A stretch of 64,000 nt of DNA from Dillenia suffruticosa (GCA_033439265.1 JAVTVX010000004.1:23073201-23137200); one strand, 5' to 3'. Numbered from the stretch's first letter, positions 47,570 through 60,616 are shown. The notes: generated by a model from the letters alone, not told the origin. Numbers and translations are program-made.

Positions 47570-49484
47570 AATCAAGGATCAAAACAGCATGAAGGCCATT
47601 GTTGTACAACGTCCAAGGATGCTAAGGACTGATCCTCCAGCTTGAGACATCTTTCTTCTGACTCAAGAATTATTTTCTCTGTTTGTTTTACCATGCCATA
47701 AGATGCAATGCATTTTGCAAAAGAAATATATGCATGAAATAATTAAGCCTCGACATATCACTTGATTCCCTATATTAGCAGACGTAAGAGAGGTAGGGCG
47801 AAAAGGGAAGAGCCGATATGACAATTGTCATAGGTATGAAATCTATGACCTTTCTCTACTATTCCTACCATTATCCTACTAGGAGAGTGCCCTACAGGCA
47901 ATCTGTTGACATGGCATAGCTTCCCATCATCTGGAGAAAGGTCATAGGCCTCATGGCAATCTGAGATTGACTGTGGCCCCATCACTAGCAAGAAACTAGA
48001 ATGGCAATCTCAGAATGGCAACAGAACCCAGCCAACAGAGAGAGACCATAATGTAAGAAACTAGAATGGCAATATCAGATTTCTCATCAGAGAAAATTTA
48101 TGTAGAGGATGGCCTACGACTGTGAAAACACCGTGTATGGTAGAGCCCATGGTTCTACATTTGCCAGCAGGATAACATTACTGTGGCCACATCATTAGCT
48201 AGGGCAGCGGATGGGGGCATGGTGAAGAGTACCTAAAGCATCATCACAGCCCCAAAATAGGAACTCACCTCTATCATGTTTTCTTTGGCAACCATCAGGA
48301 GAATAAACATTCTGCACTGCAGGCTGAAAACAAATTTATAATAATCCACGTGTGAGCTCTTCCATATCATCAGATGGATCAGCAAGAATGGGCAACTCCA
48401 GGGGCAATGACAACATGGGAGGATGAAGCTTCAAATTATCCTCCCACTTACGATACAAGAATACCTGGGAAGGGTGCAGTTCTAGAGCCACTTGAGGGAT
48501 TAGTTTGAAGGGTTTGACTTCCGCCAAACTTTACCTCTTACCTTCATCCACATAATAGAAACTGAACTTTGACCTGCAGGGTTTGATCCAAGAGGTATTC
48601 CCTTAAAACACATAGATGCCCACGAAAACCACTTCCTAACAAAAAATTTTCCTCCCTTTCCAATGGCAGGACTGAAATTGGCTCAGATGAAAGTTAATGC
48701 AGTGAAGTTTCAGCCTTCATTTTGGAAAGCATATACAAATTTGCCAGCATTTCTTGTATAACCTTTGAACAAAATGTCCCCGGGGTGTAAATCTGCAGCA
48801 CAAAGAAGACACGTAGGATAGTTAGAAACAGTACTCAGAATTAAATACTAGATGGAACTTCTGCAATAAAGATCGAACCTATAAAGATATGCAAAGTAAT
48901 AGCAACAAAAGATTCACACGTACAAACATGAAGTAATGCCTAAATTCTCGTGATCTAAGTCAGAATATATTTGAGGGCAGGGGCAGCAGGTAGAAGTTAA
49001 AACTACAGATAATACATGCCATTTCAATCCTCCGAACCATACTTGAGAAGAGCAGTAAAATGGAAATCTATAACTTGGATGGATTGTATCAGAACAGGTA
49101 CAATAAACATAAAACTCAATGAAGTTGAACTTTTATAGTTTCTTTATGATTTATTGGAAAATGAAAAAAAATAAATGTTCCAATCTTAGCATTGACGCTG
49201 AGAAATGACGCTTTCTTTTTGGCTGTCTACTTTCTCCGAGCCTTGAAAATCCATCTCAATTGCTTTTGATGAAAATATCAATTCTTTGACAAGTTTCAGT
49301 CATTGTGTTCATTAACTGTTTCCTCTTCAGTAAAGAAGTGGTATATACCCAGTAATCCACGTAGTTAACATAAGACCAACACACACTGATAATGTTTGTG
49401 GTCCATAGTCTAATGCCGCAGAACCAACACCTTCCGCACACAGAGTATGAAACAAAACTTCTATATATAACTTCCCACAGAATC
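47570..49484. other. Region 3' of the FLX-like gene, possible distal 3'UTR exon
   Basis: Base composition is less AT-rich than the desert. On the minus strand a strong acceptor (GTGCTGCAG) ends at 48794, followed by sequence starting ATTTACACCCCGGGG. Together with a donor-like GTGTCA|GTAATC near 53197 this could be a 3'UTR exon of the FLX-like gene. Minus-strand frames at 47770-47991 and 48336-48527 look protein-like but match no family I know. Confidence 0.35.
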
Positions 49485-49987
49485 AAGGATCTTCAACTAT
49501 TCTCAGGAATACGCCTATAACGACCTAAAAATTACATGGTTCAATGCAATAATCAGTCCTAAAGGAAGATTTTATAACGTGTGATTTAATAAAATATATT
49601 ATATGTTATATATTTACCCTCTCCATCAAAAATCAACATCAGGAAAGTGTCTCATATTACATAAAAATAAGACATCTTGACTATGATGTAACATTCAAAT
49701 GGAAAAGCAACCTAAGAATCTTTTGGATCTATAACCCATTCCACTTCTGTAACTCAGATGGGGTACACATTACAGTCTGCGACTAACCAGAAAAATTTAT
49801 GCAGCCTCCAAGAAACATTCCATGGGGAACCCAATTACACTACTTGTCAAGTGACTCCTACCCCCATGGTTTCAGAAAAGTTACGACTGGTTAAACTGTT
49901 GATCTCCACAAATCCTACAAGGATGAATACTAAATGCACAACTATCATCCATGGTATTAGCCTATCATCATTTCAGTACTAACCCCT
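49485..49987. repeat. Tandem duplication, unit 1 (about 500 bp)
   Basis: Aligns over its length with 49988-50490. Shared landmarks are TTTACCCTCTCCATCAAA, CATCTTGACTATGA, TTTATGCAGCCTCCAAGAA, CATTCCATGGGG and GTTGATCTCCAC-AATCCTACAA. Confidence 0.88.
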
Positions 49988-50490
49988 TCAACTAGTCTCA
50001 GAAATAAGCCTTCAACAACCTATATCATGTGGTCCAATGCAAAAATCAGTCCCAAAAGAAAATTTTCTAATGCATGATTTAGTGTATGTGCAAGTGCAGG
50101 TGTGTGTGTGTGTGTGTGTGTGTGTTTACCCTCTCCATCAAACATCAACTTCAGCAAACTGTCTCATATAAAATAAAAAATAAGAGATCTTGACTATGAC
50201 ATAACACTCAAATGAAAAAGCAACCCAAGACGGAATCTTTCGGATCCATAAGCTATTCCACTTCAATAGTTACATGTAACTCAGTGGTGATCACACCTAC
50301 TGCAACACAATAAATCTAACCAGAAAACTTTATGCAGCCTCCAAGAATCATTCCATGGGGTCCCTAATTAAAGTACTTGCCAACTAGCTCATAGTCCTAC
50401 CCCATCATTTTCCTCAAGTTATGACCTGTTTATCTGTTGATCTCCACCAATCCTACAACAATGAATACTAGATACATAACTATCACCCTA
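49988..50490. repeat. Tandem duplication, unit 2 (about 500 bp)
   Basis: Second copy, directly adjacent and in the same orientation. A (GT)n run (about 50101-50124) stands where unit 1 has an AT-rich stretch. Confidence 0.88.
50101..50124. repeat. (GT)n microsatellite
   Basis: About 12 GT units inside unit 2 of the 500-bp tandem duplication. Confidence 0.92.
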
Positions 50491-53285
50491 TTGTTTTAAA
50501 AGTACAGCGTTTCACTTGATATGCAACTCCATGCTAATCTCAAACTGACCTTGATTAAGCACACTTCAGAAGCTAGCAGATGTTCACTCCCAGAATCAAC
50601 CACCAAATTATTTGTCACAGTTGTATCTAGGGAAAAGATGTCCAACCATAAAGTTCAACCATACCCTTCACTTTTCAGGTTACTTGTGTTCAAGCGGCAA
50701 AATTTGCAGTATGACCATCATCCAAACTACACCTTTGCAAATTCTATCACAAGCAAGATGTATGGCAAGCTACCAAAGGCCCATAATAAACTTGAAATCA
50801 ATGATGATTACAAGTTATGGTTCTACCAATTGATGGTAAAAAAATAACTATATTTGGACCAAATCATGGAATTTGAATATGGTTATGGTTTCTTTTCCAG
50901 GGGGTGTACAAAAGAAGTGCAAACACCAAGTAAAATGTATCACCAACTACCTTAAGCATTAAAGGGGAGGAAGCAAGTAAAGTAAGCATGAATTCTAGAT
51001 CTAAAAATCAAAACAGATGGGAACCTTGAGCCCATAAAACAGAGATAGAAAACTTGCCTATGCTGTTCAGATCAGTAGACAGCCCCTTGTCACTTGGTGC
51101 GCCCACCATTCTCTTCAGATTAGATGGGGATGTATCAAAGCATGATGAAGCAACTTGGCATAATAGAGCCGGACACGGTATTGTAAAAACTGCATGACAT
51201 CGTGAACTTCAAATAAAGGGCACAGTATATAAGTCGGTGGTTGAGAATGAGACCCAGAAACAGAGCATAACTTTCCATCATTTGATTAAACTGGCACTGC
51301 AACCAAACTCTTTAAGGTCCCACCAAGTCTGTGGGCACTGCCTTTCAATCTGCTCATTCTAGAGCATCTAAACCACTGTCTGTATCATTCAGTGGAAGCC
51401 TCTAAGATTCATCCCAAGTGCAACCTGGCTTACACCACCCATGCATGGCACTGCATGCTAAAAACACTACTCCCCCAAGAAAATCCAATCTCATCAAATC
51501 CACCTGATTTTAACCTTATTTGATGAACCTTACATTCAACCTTCCACGTAGAATTTGTTTGATGGGCTTCCATAAGACCAGCTTAAAGGATAAATATCAG
51601 TCAAAGGGAAGATGATGCAACACACTATAGAAATTATTAGACCTTACACGTGACCAGCCTCCATAACAATTCATGAACATTACCACCATCACCTAGAAGG
51701 CCAACAGCCCAAATCAATGCCCCTACTCCCGTTGCTTACAATACAATAATCCCTCTGCTTAGTATCATACAACTCATGTGGTTCTCCATGCATGGAACAA
51801 CAAAAAATTAGGAAACCACATGGAACTTCGTTTATATGAGAATCAATATAAAGCATTCCCCTTCCCCAGCATGCCAGCATAAAAACTATTTGTATCCAAA
51901 ATAAGTTACATAGAATTCCTTTGAGGGTCCCTACTTAATCTGACCAAACATGTCTTCCACCACTGATGCTTTCTGGTTGAAGGTGCGGAATCAGAGAGAA
52001 AGAGCTTAGGGGACATGGTTTCTTCCCCTGGATATTTTGTTGAAACTAACTAGTCTATCCAGCGTCAGACCAAAAAATCCTTTCCCAGTATATTCGCACT
52101 TGTCACATGGTGCCCATAAAATAGGATATGAGAACAGAAGTAATGGTGTAAATAGGTACCTAGAGCAAAACTAACAGTTTACTGTACAATAATGCAAAAC
52201 CTAGAAACTCCCCAAAATTTGACATTCTCTTACTACGGACCTAAAGGGCATGCAAAGGAGCTCCTTCCTATAAAGCAAATGAGCACTTCACTTGTTATCA
52301 ACGTGCTCATACCTTTAGAATACTAGACCAGACATACTCTCTCAAATTCTCATACCAAAAAGCAGCACAGGTAAGATAGTTCCAACCACAAGCATGACCC
52401 CCACAAATTTTGTATTAGCAACAGTAAATAATCACACAGCCGATGACTATTATAAAGCAGGATGATTACCATCACACTCCTGATTCCACTAAACTAATGA
52501 GAAAAAAGATCACTAAATTAGGCTCTCCAATCTCAGTCACTTCCAAGCTACATGTTTCGAAAGCTTCAGCCACAAACTAAATGACTTTCCACTTCCACAG
52601 TCAGATAGTGAATCATCTACATTATTTTGCCTTGGCAACAACATAAAGCATTGTTTCCAACACAGTCAAAAAGTGAAAACTTCTGCAACACAAAGTTTGG
52701 AGGAGCCCATATAGTCTCTCATAGATGCCACCTAACAAACCAAAACCACTATATTACAATGAAATGTTTCATATATTGCAGTCAAATGAGTTGTTTAACG
52801 TGTTCCTTGCTGAATACTGAATAGGAAATATAAGTTTTTAAGCATCTTCCCCTCACAAACCAAATTCAACAGCAGCTCTAGCTTCTCAATAGTAGACCAA
52901 TTCCAGAGCTCAAGAAGTTATCATAGAACATTTTAGACATAAGCTATAACAAGAGTCATAAAACATTCTGTCAACAACGACCTCTAATAATTGGGAAATC
53001 ATGCATGGCGTTTAGAAATATGAAGTAGACCTAGAAGCCGATAACTTCAATCAACTTGAGAAATAAACATTCCAAACTAGAGTATTATACCATCACACAT
53101 AAAAGGATCAGAAAATAAATCACATTGTCCACAACCAATTTATAACCCCCTATGTGCATCAGTTTTGATAATTAAGTCTAAATAGAAAAGATTACTGACA
53201 CTTCAGCCAATTCAAGTATGGATGGTCGCAACGAAAATGAAAATGGATGCCTTCCTGTACTGCAATCAAGAGATATCCAGCTCTC
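50491..53285. other. Non-coding stretch 3' of the FLX-like gene
   Basis: No gene, RNA gene or repeat was recognised. Many short frames exist on both strands but none has domain features. It may be intron if the proposed distal 3'UTR exon is real. Confidence 0.4.
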
Positions 53286-56200
53286 TCAACGACGGGGAAT
53301 GCGAGAAGCAGGGCCAGCTCCATACAGTGGACCCTTGTCAGCAACCCCCTGCCAAAACAAGAAAAAAAAAGGTAAGCTTATGCACTTGAATAACAAAAAT
53401 ATACAAATTTTCCATGTAACTGTCGTCTACCAACAAGAACAATTGCATATCCAAGTTACATAATCAGCCTACCAGGTGAGCCCCATATCCATCTCCATAA
53501 GGAGCAGGAAAACCACTTTCTGGACTGTTGAATTTCATCCCATAAGGTCCCCCACCTTGATACACAAGACATAAGGAAAAAAAAAGTTTAGAAGCAGCAA
53601 GAAATCACAGAAGTACCTAAGGAAGTAAATTAAGAAACCAGTCTCAAAATGGAAACAATAAAGATCCAGTAAGCATCCTCTGAAAGCCTTCCAAATCCAG
53701 ACATTCAGACACAATAGTTTATTTCTATCATTGCAATCATCTCAACAACAACGCGAAACATAAAGAAAGATCACAAAACTTTACACAAAAAGAAAGGTAA
53801 AAAATGAGGAAATTATATCATGTCATATCATCTCAAATGCACGTCTCCACGATTCTAAATATAAAATAAGTATTTGTGTTGCCAGGATTACTGAGAAACA
53901 GGGAAACCTTCCGATGGTCAATGTGGTAGTTCTAGAGTACAACCAGGTTATCTTCACAAAATTTAAGACAATCTCACCTAATAATTTCATACCAGGGCCA
54001 TTTTCATGGAGGAAATAAATAATATTGGACGCTAAATGGTGTCGATAGTTTTCACCTTCAACTTTAGTCTGATGGAAGAGAATTGGCAGCTATGGAGTTA
54101 GACGTAAGTCATTAAAACCTTTGATGGTGATGCCTCCTTTGGGTTTTCCACAAATTCTTAATTTTCCAAGTTCTAAACTTGTAGTTACAGTGTTGAATTC
54201 CTAAGCACAGTCATTCCTCTTCTCATAAATTTTAATTAAAATATATCAACTGCCCACACCCTAGAATGATGAACAGTAACCATGGAAAAGAGACAAAGCT
54301 TGAACATTCCATTGTCTCTCCTTGTCACTTACTTATCACCTCAAAAGAGAAAGAATTAAATGATTTGTCATTCTATTCCCCTCAATGGAACATACATGTA
54401 CTGCAAAGAAACTCAAAATAATTCAAAAGATAAACAATGAGAGATGGAGGCAGTGGATAGGTTGCTAGGAAGCCCTTAAAAGATTCTTTGAAGGATGGAA
54501 AGAGACGGATACAGTAAATTTAGAAGTTTCTCTGCATCAGCTAGATTTTTGAAGCTCTGCGCATCATCCTTTCTCACTTGATAGCCTTAAGTAGGGTGAT
54601 GTCCTTTGATTAAAAAAAGAAAGTAATGTATTTGTCCAATTCGCTCTTAATTCAAACAGCAACCATCTGCAGTCCTATGCCATAACTGGTCCTCATATCC
54701 TCTTTTTCCACCTCAGAAACCATATGCCTAGGCTCAAAAGTTTGTTGTGCTGGCAGCGCAAAGGTAATACGGTTAACAATGTATATATAGAGAGAGGAGA
54801 ATGCCTACACATCTTAACTCACTGCTATTTAGTTGGATATGATTGAATATGAGTAATAGAGGTAATCGATTATGGAAAGATACAAGAATGTGCTATTTTG
54901 GAATGTTAGGAAAAAAGGATAATCAACGCTTTCAAATATTTGATTAATTTTTGATATATCTGCAAACAGTAATTTGCAGACTTTTGTGGGAGCCCTCATA
55001 TTATTAAATTCATTTCTTCTTTAGTTCATGAACACTAATATGATACCACAATTGTTTTACAGAGGCAACATGCATGTGTTCTAGTCTTCGTACAACCTAA
55101 TAGCACCCAACAAAACCAGGCTTATTGACCATGTGGGATCTGTATGCACAAGGTTAATTAACATCCAAGAATAAATCCAAAAATCAATTAGCCATCCCAA
55201 GAAAGCTTACCATATTGTAGCTCATATAAGCAGGGGAATGCCCAAAGACTAAGGCATCATTACTTAGAACACAGTATGTTTTGAATCATGGAATGGTTGG
55301 CAGGTCATGGAATGCAGCAATTTCAAACGCAAGGATCACTTAGGATTAACTTAGTCCACTAATTAGGTTGCAGGCCACTTCAATGACAAAGTACGACAAA
55401 TAACAGGATTTAATGCACAAAAAAGGTGAGACACATATACACTATATCTATATTGGACTCATTCCTCGTACTCTTATAACCGTCTCTTGTTTCTTTTTAA
55501 GGTACTTCTTGCTTCTAATTTGTATGGGAGTCCAAAGTAAGGGATCCACTTCACTGGTGTACCAAGTTTTAGGTCAAAGGATCTAGGATCCAAATCGAGG
55601 TTACTAAGGAGGTTACAAATCCAGCAACCTTGATATGGAACACCCTTGTTTGGTTAAGGAAAACCAAGTACAAATGTTATTCATGATCAATTATGGAACA
55701 CCACACGTCGGGACTGTTAAGAAGTATAATTAATTGTTTTCCAGGGTTACATCATCCTTGGTGGATCTTTATATGGTACTTTGGATTCTTTTCAAATAAC
55801 CTGCTCTTATATTTGACAAATTATTTCCCCACTTTCTCAAGCTTGCATGCGCAAAGATTGGCATTATCTTTTCCTTATCAAGACTTTCTTACTTACCCAT
55901 ACACTAGTTTTATCCAAATAAAATATATTTCTTATCAAAAGGATATAAACAAGGACGGGACAGAAATAGAACAAGTAGCACAGAACACAAATCCATGAAA
56001 ATGAATTTCCCAAATGAAATTGATTACCATGTTGGTCAGGACATTTGCAAGATTAGGCTCGTTTTGGACAGACTTGATTACAAGCAGCCTTCATTAGGAA
56101 TAAGATCTTGATATTAGGATATATAGTGTCTGGCGATGACTCGGCCAAGGAATGTGGACTTCCCTATATGTGTATCATTCCTTTCCTAGCAAGGAGGGAG

Positions 56201-58098
56201 TGCAGCAAGAGAGATTTTTAAGAAATTGGGAAATTCAGCCAACAAATTGTGAGAACTTGATTTTGGACTTCACTTTATTGTTTATGCAAGTAATAGACCG
56301 CAAATATACTCTGAAGTCCTATTTCTCTCTTTTACAGGTTGGAGCTCTAGTAGTTGGCCACTCTCATTTTCCTTGGAGAGGTATTTAGAAGGTGCAGGCT
56401 TCCCTCAGGGTTTCTTTCTTCAGGGGTGAGGCTGCGTGGGAGAACATTCTTACCTTGGATAATTTGCAAAAAAGGGGCCAGATTCTTGTGAATAGATGAT
56501 TTATGTGCAAATCTGAGACAAAATCCGTTTGTTGTCTTCTATTACATTGCCCATGTGTGAGGGAGTTGTGGGATATGGTTTTGGGTTTTCTTGGTTGTTC
56601 TCGGGTGGTGGCGGGAAGTATTGAAGATGAAGTCTGGATTTGGTCGTACTTGCCTACGCATAAGGCAAAGTGATGTCTTTTGACTTTGGTTCCTTTGTCT
56701 ATCTCTTGACTAGTGTGGCGAGAATGAAATTTGAGAACTTTTGAAGGTAGAAAGAGCTCTTTAGATCAGCTAAAAGTCAAGTGGATATCTTCCTTTTCTT
56801 TTTGGGCTCCTAGAAATTCTATGGGTCTGCTTACATTGAGTTTCTAGCCTTGTATTTTCCTTTTGGATGGCTACCCCTTGAAGCCCTTAATACAGCATTT
56901 TATTTATCAAAAAAATAGACCACAAATAAATCAAGTGTAGAGAACATTAAACAAAATGGATTTGAAACAAAACAAAAGAAAAATCATGTCATTCAAGAAA
57001 TCTCAATTATCTAGACATTGAAAAGGCTTCTGCAGAAAAAGCAAATCAACAGGACATCAATCAAGAACTTCAAGTCATGCACCTTTTCTGTTCCACACAC
57101 ATCAACTTATTTATTCTATAACTTCATGAAAAGGAAATGATTCAATAACATTCTTCAACATTACCTTAATCAGGATTCAAAAGCAACACTGAAGAAAGAA
57201 TTGCACATTTCTATACACAATAAGAATGAATCTGATAGGTATATCAATAGTGTTTGAACATTAAAATGAAAAAAACCATAGTAGATAGGGCATACCAGCC
57301 TTCCAGGGTCTTGCATCAGCACTAGCAAGTTCAGCACGAAGTTTCTCAACTTCACGTGCCATCGAAACCAAGTTTTTCTCCATTGCTTGCCTCTGCTCCA
57401 CCAGCTCCATATTTGCCTTCTTCTCATAGTCAATAGCAGATCTATAAAATCAATGATTAATTTTAGCATCCATGAAGTCGGTATCTCATACAGCGCACAA
57501 TATCAAAAATTAGGCAGAATACGGGACAGCATTATAAAACCATAAAAGAGAAATAAACAGACCGGGCACGAAGTAGCTCCTGATGTAAGCCATCAATCTC
57601 AGCCCTCATGAGTGGAATCTGCTGATTGTCCGCTTTCATTCTTGTAATATCCTGCGTGAGGGTCTGAATTTGTCCAGCCAAGTCCTGCCTAATATTGTTC
57701 AGCTTCTGAACCTCGGATCGAAGCTGTGTAGCCTCACTTTTCAAACTCTCAGTAGCCCGAAGATCAGCTTCCAGCTTCATGTTTTTCTCAATAAGATCTC
57801 TTGAATGCATTTCTTGTTCACCACGCATTTCAGCAATAATGATATTCATGCGATGAAGTTCTTCCTTTGCTGCTCCTAGCTCTCTCTGCATCGCAATCCT
57901 ATCCTCCACTAGCCTCCTATTCTCCACCATTAGCCTCCGAATTTCAACATGCTGTAATTCAAGTTCCTCTTCCAACATGGCGGGATGAGGAGGTGGGCGA
58001 GGCATAGGTGGACCCCGAATAAAAGGCCCCTCTGGTGGTGGGAAACCACGTCGATTATCAAAAGGTGGCTCACGAGGCATACGGCTTCTCCCTGCCAT
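53286..58098 (-). CDS. FLXL3: FLX-like coiled-coil protein (FLX-like 3/1 type), 4 coding exons
   Basis: Exons (minus): 58098-57563, 57441-57296, 53555-53473, 53348-53286. These give 828 nt, or 275 residues, with matching phases. Residues 1-40 are a Pro/Arg-rich N-terminus ([20 protein letters not shown]). Residues about 41-225 form a long coiled coil with the family motifs [20 protein letters not shown] and [20 protein letters not shown]. The tail is rich in Gly/Pro/Tyr ([16 protein letters not shown]) and ends [11 protein letters not shown] works with FRIGIDA to raise FLC in Arabidopsis flowering control; FLX-like members share the coiled coil but their roles are less clear. Length and the coiled-coil motifs fit FLX-like 3 best, with FLX-like 1 possible. 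The ATG at 58098 follows a likely 5'UTR intron acceptor, and ATGs further upstream in frame would be intronic. Intron 2 (3.7 kb) contains an antisense LINE relic. Confidence 0.88.
56030..56910 (+). mobile_element. LINE relic (3' end of ORF2) in FLX-like intron 2, antisense to host
   Basis: Plus-strand translation in shifting frames gives the end of a plant L1-type ORF2. FLRNWEIQ is followed by [11 protein letters not shown]. Then come a P-Q-GFF segment, the usual [15 protein letters not shown] motif seen as [10 protein letters not shown], a C-x2-C-like piece, and [20 protein letters not shown] sequence. Several frameshifts and stops break it. The 3' part, ACAGCATTTTATTTATC plus an A run at about 56908, looks like the element's end. 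Confidence 0.7.
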
Positions 58099-58105
58099 CA
58101 CAAAA

Positions 58106-58668
58106 CTACGGCACAACCCAACAAAGAAACAGATATTCATCACATGCTCATAACCCTAAAAAGCCAAAAAATCTTACAAGACTGCATCCGGGGTTATATC
58201 ATTCTCACTTATAAATCAACCTGAGAAGTCATGTTCAGTGACCAAAACACCCAATTCTCAGGACACTGCCTATTTTCTTCGGCAAACAAGCTATGGAACT
58301 TCCGTGAGGAGACATCCTCACGATTCACATGAAAGCTAACCAGCACAAAATACAGATGAATCTTACTATCCCCATTGCCCCCCACCCAAAAAAAAAAAAA
58401 AAAACACACAGAAATCTTTCAAGACTTCATCTGGGTCTGCATTTCAAGTTTAGAACAGTCTTAGCTTAAAAATGGGCCACGTGACAGATGCAACCCTAAT
58501 TCAACTCTATATCTAAGCAACAAATACAAACATCATCATGACATCTTAGAAACCAGCACAATGGGTGTATCAAAACAACTATGCAGATGAAATTGATGAA
58601 ACTTCCAACGGAAACACGAATTTGGCTACTCTTTTTTAGCGCTTTCAATAGAAAGAAAGAGAGAGTAC
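58106..58668 (-). other. Likely 5'UTR intron of the FLX-like gene
   Basis: Minus-strand donor TCATCAG|GTACTC (exon end 58669) and acceptor GCCGTAG|TTTTG (exon start 58105) bracket 563 bp just before the start codon. The presumed first exon (58669 to about 58800) is a CT-rich leader, as is common in plant 5'UTRs. Confidence 0.5.
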
Positions 58669-58800
58669 CTGATGAAATCGCTTTTCGTCGAAGTCAATCA
58701 AAATTCCAGAGCAGAGAGAGAGGGAGATCGGTCAGAGACCCTTCGGTGAGGGAAGGTGTTAATGGTAGGGACTGTCCTCCATCTTGGTCTGGTTCGGCAT

Positions 58801-60285
58801 AAGGTAGAAAGCTACTAAAAGGAAAACCGATTTCATAAATTTTTTTTTTTTAAAAAAATAATTGTTTTTTGTTTTTTTTTTTTTGGTAGGGAATTTATTT
58901 TTGTTTAAAACATTAGCTAAAATCATATTTTATACATATACATATATATATATATCACCTAATTGTAATTGTAATAAAATGTTTTAAGTATTTCAAAATA
59001 TAACATAATTTTATTCTACATTAATTGATCAAAATAATTAAATATATCAACTATTTTTGTGAAATTTTTTAAAATATTATTTTCATATATATATTCGAAT
59101 GATAAAAAAATTATTTTTTTAAAATTTAGTGTTCGAATTTTTATAAATATATATAATTCTTTTATTCTTAAAACTTAAAATCAAAAACTCAATGAAGCGA
59201 AATAAGGTTAGGTATTCAAATTTAATAAAAGAAAAATGTTAAACAAGATCGTTAAAGAGACAGTCTGGTGTTCAAAATTTTCCTTTCTCGACGTGAAAAT
59301 TCAAGAGTCGAATATGTACAATAAAAAAAAAAGAAAAGAAAAAAGAAAAATGTTTAACTTGATCTTAGCCAAAAGGCCGAGAAAGGTATAAAAAATGTTC
59401 AACAAGGAGACGCCTTTCGGATTCAGACAACTTAAGTTGGGAGAACTCAGCTTACACGATGGATCAGACCCAATTTGATGGACGACTGTGGTTTGATTTT
59501 GGGCCCAAGTGCCCTCTGCTAGTCATTGCAAGGCCAACACATTGTAGCAAGCTCTTTGGGCTGCTTTTTAGTACGGATCAGACTCGAAGTTTATCGGTGA
59601 TAATCCCCTCTCTCAATCTCACGATAAAATTTAAATTTTTTGTAAAACAAAAAAATTCAGTTGATTCAATTTCAAAGACGATATATATAAAATTTGAAAT
59701 TTTTATCTTAACCGCTAAATATTTTAAGGGAAAAATTAACTTCTCTCTTAATCGCATGTATATATAATATTATTTCACATATATGTGAAGTTAGTCGATT
59801 CCAGAATATCAAATTTTTAAATAATTTTTTTATTTATACAGAAGTCATGAAAATCGTAAAAATACATGCAGTCATAAATATTTAAATATAAGATTTCAGA
59901 AAAAATATTTGAACAATTACTTTTTATTATTCGAATATCTCTTACAAAGACTTTTAAAAATATTATTGTCCAAATTCAATTCATTTGTCTTATTAAAAAA
60001 CAAGTTTAAACTAATGTTTAAATTTGCAGAGTGATTGTGCCTTAACTAAGTCAAGTTTAACTTTATATTAAACAACCCGTTTGAAAGATTTTAATTACTA
60101 ATTAATTGAACAAGTTAAAACAAATTACAGGTCATAAATTATATATAAATAATTTAATTCATTTATAAGCCCTTCTATTTAAAAAAGTAGCAACCAGAAA
60201 AAAAAAAAAAAAAAAACAAAACAAAAACAATCTTTTTTTTTTCCTAAGTATCCAGAGTTCTTCTCAATCACGTGCTATCTTGCAC
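58801..60285. other. Intergenic, upstream of the FLX-like gene
   Basis: Probable promoter side of the FLX-like gene, then AT-rich DNA with two worn mini-SINE-like pieces (about 59255-59335 and 59590-59660: GGTGATAATCCCCTCTC, then TTTAAATTTTTTGTAAAAC) and a U2 snRNA fragment. No gene was recognised. Confidence 0.5.
59357..59389 (-). pseudogene. U2 snRNA 5'-end fragment (truncated retropseudogene)
   Basis: On the minus strand the sequence starts exactly at U2 nucleotide 1 (ATACCTTTCTCGGCC) and follows U2 through TTTTGGCTAAGATCAAGT, 33 nt, then diverges. The rest of U2 and the plant snRNA upstream element are absent, so it cannot be a working U2 gene. Direct repeats AAAAATGTT (59346-59354 and 59391-59399) flank it, as in 3'-truncated snRNA pseudogenes made by reverse transcription. 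Confidence 0.8.
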
Positions 60286-60293
60286 ATTTGAAT

Positions 60294-60616
60294 TAGGGGT
60301 ATTATGGACACTCGAGTCGAGTCAAATAGTGTCAATACCCGAGTGTTAGTTAGGTGAACTCGAGCTTAGCTCGGAGTGTCATTGAATAACTCGAGCTCGA
60401 GTGTCGTTAGGGTTAGCAGCATTGGACCCGAGCTTGACACAATATAAAAATTTCATATTTAAAAATTATTTTACAAAAATATATAATTATATTGGGTAAC
60501 TAAATGAATTTGCAAACTCAACACAATATCGATGCCGAGCTACCCGAGATCGAGTCGAGTTTTGACAAGGTAGTGTCATAGGCATCCGTGACACTACAAC
60601 TCTTATAACACCCCTA
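60294..60616. mobile_element. hAT-type MITE, 323 bp, with perfect 8-bp target duplication
   Basis: Terminal inverted repeats are TAGGGGTATTAT at the left and the complement TAGGGGTGTTAT at the right. Perfect 8-bp direct repeats ATTTGAAT flank it (60286-60293, 60617-60624), the target size of hAT transposons. The interior is rich in CTCGAGTCGAGT-type words that can fold back. There is no transposase, so it would need one supplied in trans. Confidence 0.9.

Noticed and set aside
59357..59389. Functional U2 snRNA gene
   Set aside because: Only 33 nt match, and the plant upstream sequence element and the rest of U2 are missing.
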